Assembly: GCF_018070565.1 (NCBI RefSeq) | Contig: NZ_JAGPXL010000040.1 | Coordinates: 1 to 64,000, forward strand | DNA length: 64,000 nt | Origin: Streptomyces sp. B93 | GTDB lineage: Bacteria > Actinomycetota > Actinomycetes > Streptomycetales > Streptomycetaceae | Direction: 5' to 3' | Shown here: in pieces, positions 60,640 through 64,000 of the stretch | Layout: every line of letters begins with the position of its first letter | How positions within the stretch are numbered: position 1 is the first letter of the stretch | Made by a program: the position numbers and the translations under genes | The notes under the pieces: generated by a model | The model's database searches: none | The model's input: the letters and a program-made list of their open reading frames with translations, nothing else | Told to the model about the DNA's origin: nothing

Positions 60640-61860
60640 ATGACGGAGCCGGGGACGCTCATCCTGATCATGGCCGTCGCGGTGCTGGCGCCCCTGCTGG
60701 CGTACCGCGTGGCCCGCTGGGTTCCGGTTCCGCTGGTCATCTTCGAGATCGTGCTGGGGATCGTCGTCGGCCCGGACGTGCTGGGCTGGGCCGAGCAGGA
60801 CCAGTTCATCGAGGGGCTGTCGGACCTCGGGCTGACGATGCTCATCTTCCTGGCGGGCTACGAGATCGACTTCGCCGCCGTACGAGGGGACACGCTGCGC
60901 CGCTCGCTCGGCGCCTGGCTGGTCACCCTCGCCGTCGGACTGGGCATCGCCTTCGCGCTCAGCGGCGGCGAGGTCACCCGGAGCTTCGTCATCGGCACCG
61001 CGCTCACCAGCACCGCCCTCGGCACGGTGCTGCCGGTCCTGCGCGACTCCGGGGACCTGCGCGGCCCGTTCGGCACGGTCGTGCTCACCTTCGGCGCGGT
61101 CGGCGAGTTCGGCCCGATCGTTGCCATGGCGCTGCTGCTCAGCGGCCGTGACCCCGGCCGCTCGACCGTGCTGCTGCTGGCGTTCGCCGCGGTCACCGCC
61201 GTCGCCGTCCGGCTGGCGCTGCGGCCCCGCCCGGCCTGGTTCTCCGGTGTCGTCGCCGAGACCCTGCACAGCAGCGGCCAGTTCGCGGTGCGCTATGTGA
61301 TGTTCGTGCTGGCGGCCATGCTCGGCCTGGCGCACGTCTTCGGCCTCGACACCCTGCTCGGCGCCTTCGCCGCTGGGGTCATCAGCAGGCTCGTCCTCGT
61401 CGGGGCCGCACCCCACAGCAGCGGTGAGGTCATGGGCCGGATCGAGGCGATGGGCTTCGGCTTCCTGGTGCCGGTGTTCTTCGTCGTCACCGGCATCGAC
61501 TTCGACCTCTCGGCGCTCCTCGACGACGGCCGCCCGCTCGCCCTGCTCCCCGCCTTCCTGCTGCTCTTCCTCCTGGTCCGCGGCGGCCCGCTGTACTGGC
61601 TGGCGCCACCGGGCTGGCCCCGCCGCGACCGCGCCGCGCTCGCGCTGCACGGCTCCACCTGTCTGCCGCTGGTCGTCGCCATCACCACCATCGGCCTGGA
61701 CGACGAGGTGATCGGCGCGGGCGAGGCCGCCGCGCTGGTCGGCGCCGCGATGCTCTCCGTACTCGTCTTCCCGTTGCTCGCCCTTCGGCTGCGCGCCCCC
61801 GGCCGCGACCGCGCGCCCACCCAGCCCGCCTCCGCCGAGGGCGGCTCGGAGACCTGGTGA
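60640..61860 (+). CDS. Cation:proton antiporter, CPA2 family
   Basis: 406 residues with about 12 helices. Typical elements: FEIVLGIVVGPDVLG, LSDLGLTMLIFLAGYEID, TALTSTALGTVLPVLRD and FGLDTLLGAFAAGVI. The acidic residue in the unwound helix region (GEFGPIVA) fits the ion site, although the usual ND pair is not seen. No TrkA-N regulatory domain. It exchanges K+ or Na+ for protons. Confidence 0.88.
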   Translation: MTEPGTLILIMAVAVLAPLLAYRVARWVPVPLVIFEIVLGIVVGPDVLGWAEQDQFIEGLSDLGLTMLIFLAGYEIDFAAVRGDTLRRSLGAWLVTLAVGLGIAFALSGGEVTRSFVIGTALTSTALGTVLPVLRDSGDLRGPFGTVVLTFGAVGEFGPIVAMALLLSGRDPGRSTVLLLAFAAVTAVAVRLALRPRPAWFSGVVAETLHSSGQFAVRYVMFVLAAMLGLAHVFGLDTLLGAFAAGVISRLVLVGAAPHSSGEVMGRIEAMGFGFLVPVFFVVTGIDFDLSALLDDGRPLALLPAFLLLFLLVRGGPLYWLAPPGWPRRDRAALALHGSTCLPLVVAITTIGLDDEVIGAGEAAALVGAAMLSVLVFPLLALRLRAPGRDRAPTQPASAEGGSETW

Positions 61861-61864
61861 GGGG

Positions 61865-62491
61865 TCAGCCGACGGACAACTCGGCCAGCGGCAGGGTGTG
61901 CCGGGTGTGGAGGACCTTGGCCCGCAGGTACCGCACGTTGTGGTCGGTGGCGAAGACCCCGGTGGGAACCCGGTCCCGTACGTCGACGCCGAGCGCGCGC
62001 AACTGCTCCGCCTTGTCGGGGTTGTTGGACAGCAGGTCCAGCGCGTCGACGCCGAGGGCGCCGAGCATCTGGGCGGCGGCCGTGTAGTTGCGGGCGTCCT
62101 CGGGGAGCCCGAGAGCCGCGTTGGCCTCGTACGTGTCGAGGCCTTGGTCCTGAAGGGCGTACGCGTCGAGCTTGTTGTAGAGACCGATCCCGCGGCCTTC
62201 CTGGCGGAGGTAGAGCAGGACGCCACCGCGCTCGGCGATGCGTTCGACGGCCTCGCGCAGCTGCGGCCCGCAGTCGCAGCGGGCGGAGCCGAAGACGTCG
62301 CCGGTCAGGCATTCGGAGTGCAGCCGTACGAGGGGGAGGGGGCCGGGGTCGCCGAGGACGACGGCGAGATGCTCCCGGCCGTCGGCCAGCCCGTGGAAGG
62401 TGACGAGTTCGGCGTCGACGCGGTAGCCGTCGGGGAAGCTCAGCGGTACCTGGACGCGGGAGCGCGGGGTGGCGGCGGGCACTTGGGGCAT
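61865..62491 (-). CDS. ribA: GTP cyclohydrolase II
   Basis: 208 residues from ATG 62491 (MPQVPAATPRSRVQVPL), chosen for GCGGAG eight bases upstream; ATG 62518 is possible. Zinc motif ECLTGDVFGSARCDCG, GTP-binding YLRQEGRGIGLYNKLDAYAL and the NNPDK motif are intact. It makes the first riboflavin intermediate. Stand-alone RibA (no RibB domain) next to a MarR regulator and a RibD-type reductase suggests a secondary flavin or deazapurine-like pathway. Confidence 0.93.
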   Translation of the reverse strand: MPQVPAATPRSRVQVPLSFPDGYRVDAELVTFHGLADGREHLAVVLGDPGPLPLVRLHSECLTGDVFGSARCDCGPQLREAVERIAERGGVLLYLRQEGRGIGLYNKLDAYALQDQGLDTYEANAALGLPEDARNYTAAAQMLGALGVDALDLLSNNPDKAEQLRALGVDVRDRVPTGVFATDHNVRYLRAKVLHTRHTLPLAELSVG

Positions 62492-62581
62492 GTGGGTCTC
62501 CGCTTCCGTTCGTTGCATCGCAAGCCGTCGCCTTCTGCTTCAGATTTGAAACAAATGGCCGGACAGGAAGTGACCCTACGC

Positions 62582-62601
62582 TTGCTTGAACTTTGAAGCA
62601 A
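62582..62601. promoter_or_regulatory. Inverted repeat in the ribA/marR spacer, probable MarR site
   Basis: TTGCTTGAACTTTGAAGCAA, 6-bp perfect arms extending to 8 of 9 symmetric pairs, about 90 bp upstream of ribA and beyond the marR 3' end. Shares TTGCTT-N-AAA with the palindrome at 63166. Confidence 0.6.
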
Positions 62602-62638
62602 TGCTCTGGTGACCTGACTCACACGGGCTCACGCGGCC

Positions 62639-63154
62639 TCACGTGCAGGGCGTGGACCGCCTCCGCCACGGCAGCTCCCCCGACGCGCACCCCGCGTCCC
62701 CGTCCCCCTGGAGCGCACGCGCGATCCGGCCGCAGATCTCCTCCAACTGCCCGACCTGCTCCGCGTCGAGATGGTCGAACAGGGCGGCGCGCACCACCTC
62801 GACATGCCCCGGAGCGGCCTCCTCCAGCACGCCCGCCCCCTCCTCCGTCAACAGCGCGAGACTGCCCCGACGGTCCGACGCGCACCCCTCCCGACGCACC
62901 AGCCCGTCCCGCTCCAGCCGTGCCACGGCATACGTCAGCCGGCTGCGGGTGATCTTCACGCGCTCCGCGAGATCGGTCATCCGCAGCCGCCGCTCCGGCG
63001 CCTCGGAGAGGTGCACCAGGATGGAGTAGTAGAGGTGCGGCATGCCGGCGTCCTGCTGGAGCCGGCGGTCGATGGTGTCCTCCAGGAGCTGGGTCGCGGC
63101 CAGGTAGGCGCGCCAGGCGCGTTGCTCCTCGGGGGTGAGCCAGCGGGTCGTCAT
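62639..63154 (-). CDS. MarR-family transcriptional regulator
   Basis: 171 residues. Winged helix: LRMTDLAERVKITRSRLTYAVARLERDGLVRREG, wing CASDRRGSLALLTEEG. Helices on both sides form the dimer interface. It is divergent from the reductase gene and convergent in direction with ribA (same strand). Probably represses ribA and itself via the palindromes at 62582 and 63166. Confidence 0.92.
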   Translation of the reverse strand: MTTRWLTPEEQRAWRAYLAATQLLEDTIDRRLQQDAGMPHLYYSILVHLSEAPERRLRMTDLAERVKITRSRLTYAVARLERDGLVRREGCASDRRGSLALLTEEGAGVLEEAAPGHVEVVRAALFDHLDAEQVGQLEEICGRIARALQGDGDAGCASGELPWRRRSTPCT

Positions 63155-63165
63155 GCCCCCAGTGT

Positions 63166-63181
63166 AGTTTTGCTTAAAACT
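63166..63181. promoter_or_regulatory. MarR autoregulatory operator candidate
   Basis: AGTTTTGCTTAAAACT: perfect 6-bp arms around GCTT, 12 bp upstream of the marR ATG and within the divergent spacer to the RibD-type gene. Confidence 0.65.
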
Positions 63182-63242
63182 TGGACCAAGTCCCGGCCCG
63201 ACCGGCCCGCCCCGAGGCCCTGAGGTGGAGTGGAGAGCACCG

Positions 63243-64000
63243 ATGCCCGTCCCCTACGTCCTGCTGTCCGCCGCCGTCTCCCTCGACGGCTACCTCGACG
63301 ACACCAGCCCCGACCGACTGCTGCTCTCCTCCGCCGCCGACTTCGACCGCGTGGACGAGGTACGCGCCTCCGTCGACGCCATCCTCGTCGGCGCCGGCAC
63401 GATCCGCGCCGACAACCCGCGGCTCCTGGTCAACTCCCCCGACCGCCGAGCCGCCCGCCTCGCCGCCGGTCAACCCGCGTACCCCCTCAAGGTCACCGTC
63501 AGCGGCTCCGGCGACCTCGACCCGACCGCACAGTTCTGGCACACCGGCGGCGACAAGATCCTCTACACGACCGACAAGGGCGCCGAGCGGGCCCCGGCCC
63601 TCCCCGCCACCACCGACGTCGTCCCCCTCGGCCCCGACCTCGACTGGCGGACCCTCCTCACCCACCTGCACGACACACGCGGCGTACGACGCCTCATGGT
63701 CGAAGGCGGCGGCACCGTCCACACCCAGCTCCTCCAGCAGGGCCTCGCCGACGAACTCCAGCTCGCCCTCGCCCCCCTTTTCGTCGGCGACCGCCACGCC
63801 CCCCGGCTCTTCGGCCCCGGGCCCTACCAGCCCGGCCGTCTGCGCCTCCTCGAAACCCGCCCCGTCGGCGACACCGTCCTCATGCGCTACGAACCCACCG
63901 CCCCCGGCACCGGCGACCTCCCCCACGCCGCCGACCGGCACTGGCTGCGGCTCGCCTGCGAACTGGCGGCCCAGTGCCCGCCCTCCGACACCGCCTTCAG
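63243..64000 (+). CDS. RibD-type pyrimidine reductase, apparently fused to a C-terminal deaminase domain (runs off the window)
   Basis: The frame stays open to the window end (252 codons). MPVPYVLLSAAVSLDGYLDD, ILVGAGTIRADNPRLL and RRLMVEGGGTVHTQLL identify the RibD C-terminal reductase domain. After it, ADRHWLRLACELAAQCPPSDTAF resembles the opening of the RibD deaminase domain, which normally comes first, so the fusion looks permuted. GGAGAGCACC precedes the ATG. With ribA and marR it forms a small flavin-related cluster. Confidence 0.85.
   Translation, partial: MPVPYVLLSAAVSLDGYLDDTSPDRLLLSSAADFDRVDEVRASVDAILVGAGTIRADNPRLLVNSPDRRAARLAAGQPAYPLKVTVSGSGDLDPTAQFWHTGGDKILYTTDKGAERAPALPATTDVVPLGPDLDWRTLLTHLHDTRGVRRLMVEGGGTVHTQLLQQGLADELQLALAPLFVGDRHAPRLFGPGPYQPGRLRLLETRPVGDTVLMRYEPTAPGTGDLPHAADRHWLRLACELAAQCPPSDTAF

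Overview
The window is high-GC actinobacterial DNA, almost certainly from Streptomyces. It uses GTG/ATG/TTG starts, is strongly biased to G/C at third codon positions, and carries the conserved purine/bldC neighbourhood in familiar Streptomyces order: dnaX, purD, purC, an Lsr2 paralogue, purS-purQ-purL, purF-purM, a DUF3073 gene, vdh, bldC and hrpA. Ten tRNA genes or tRNA fragments, the SRP RNA gene and many GC-rich hairpin terminators punctuate it.

Region 1 (1-13.3 kb) is variable chromosome. It opens with the tail of an IS5-type transposase, then small proteins, an HdeD-like membrane protein carrying an in-frame palindromic repeat insertion, and a HhH-GPD repair protein. A divergent iron-regulated pair of transcription units follows (siderophore-interacting protein against penicillin acylase plus GNAT) around a near-consensus iron box. 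Next come a cupin, an SDR, a CopC-CopD fusion with an unusual repeat-built pentapeptide-like N-terminal extension, an MFS transporter and two tandem universal stress proteins, the second frameshifted.

Region 2 (13.3-21.0 kb) is accessory. It holds a phosphorothioate-DNA-type HNH restriction endonuclease, wreckage of an aquaporin/ArsC arsenic locus, and a 5.3-kb insertion at a tRNA-Ser gene bounded by 54-bp att-like direct repeats (15600-15653 and 20955-21008). The insertion carries a small three-helix membrane protein, a large HD-domain plus Hsp90-type GHKL ATPase protein, and an AAA ATPase with a DUF234/PD-(D/E)xK-like tail. No integrase is visible. The membrane gene has an in-frame amber codon and the HD-GHKL gene a frameshift best explained by a 5-bp tandem duplication. 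This module is the best candidate here for an undescribed, probably defence-like, system.

Region 3 (21-46.7 kb) is the conserved core: SRP RNA, dnaX, purD, a degenerate M48-like membrane protein, a DMFase-like protein, purC, an ABC transporter/two-component operon lying between two nearly identical tRNA-Gly copies, lsrL, the overlapping purS-purQ-purL operon, a mycothiol-dependent isomerase-like protein, a META-domain lipoprotein, purF, purM, vdh and bldC. The purine genes supply most of the IMP pathway from PRPP to SAICAR.

Region 4 (46.7-64 kb) has HrpA between two tRNA-Asp copies, a tRNA cluster (Phe, Asp, Glu), a metallophosphoesterase, a minimal zincin, a lipoprotein, a DEAD-box helicase with an arginine-rich repeat tail, a secreted FG-GAP protein, tRNA-Lys, a CPA2 antiporter, and a ribA/marR/RibD-reductase group with related operator-like palindromes. 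The window ends inside the last gene. Starts were chosen from Shine-Dalgarno spacing and family length and remain inferences.
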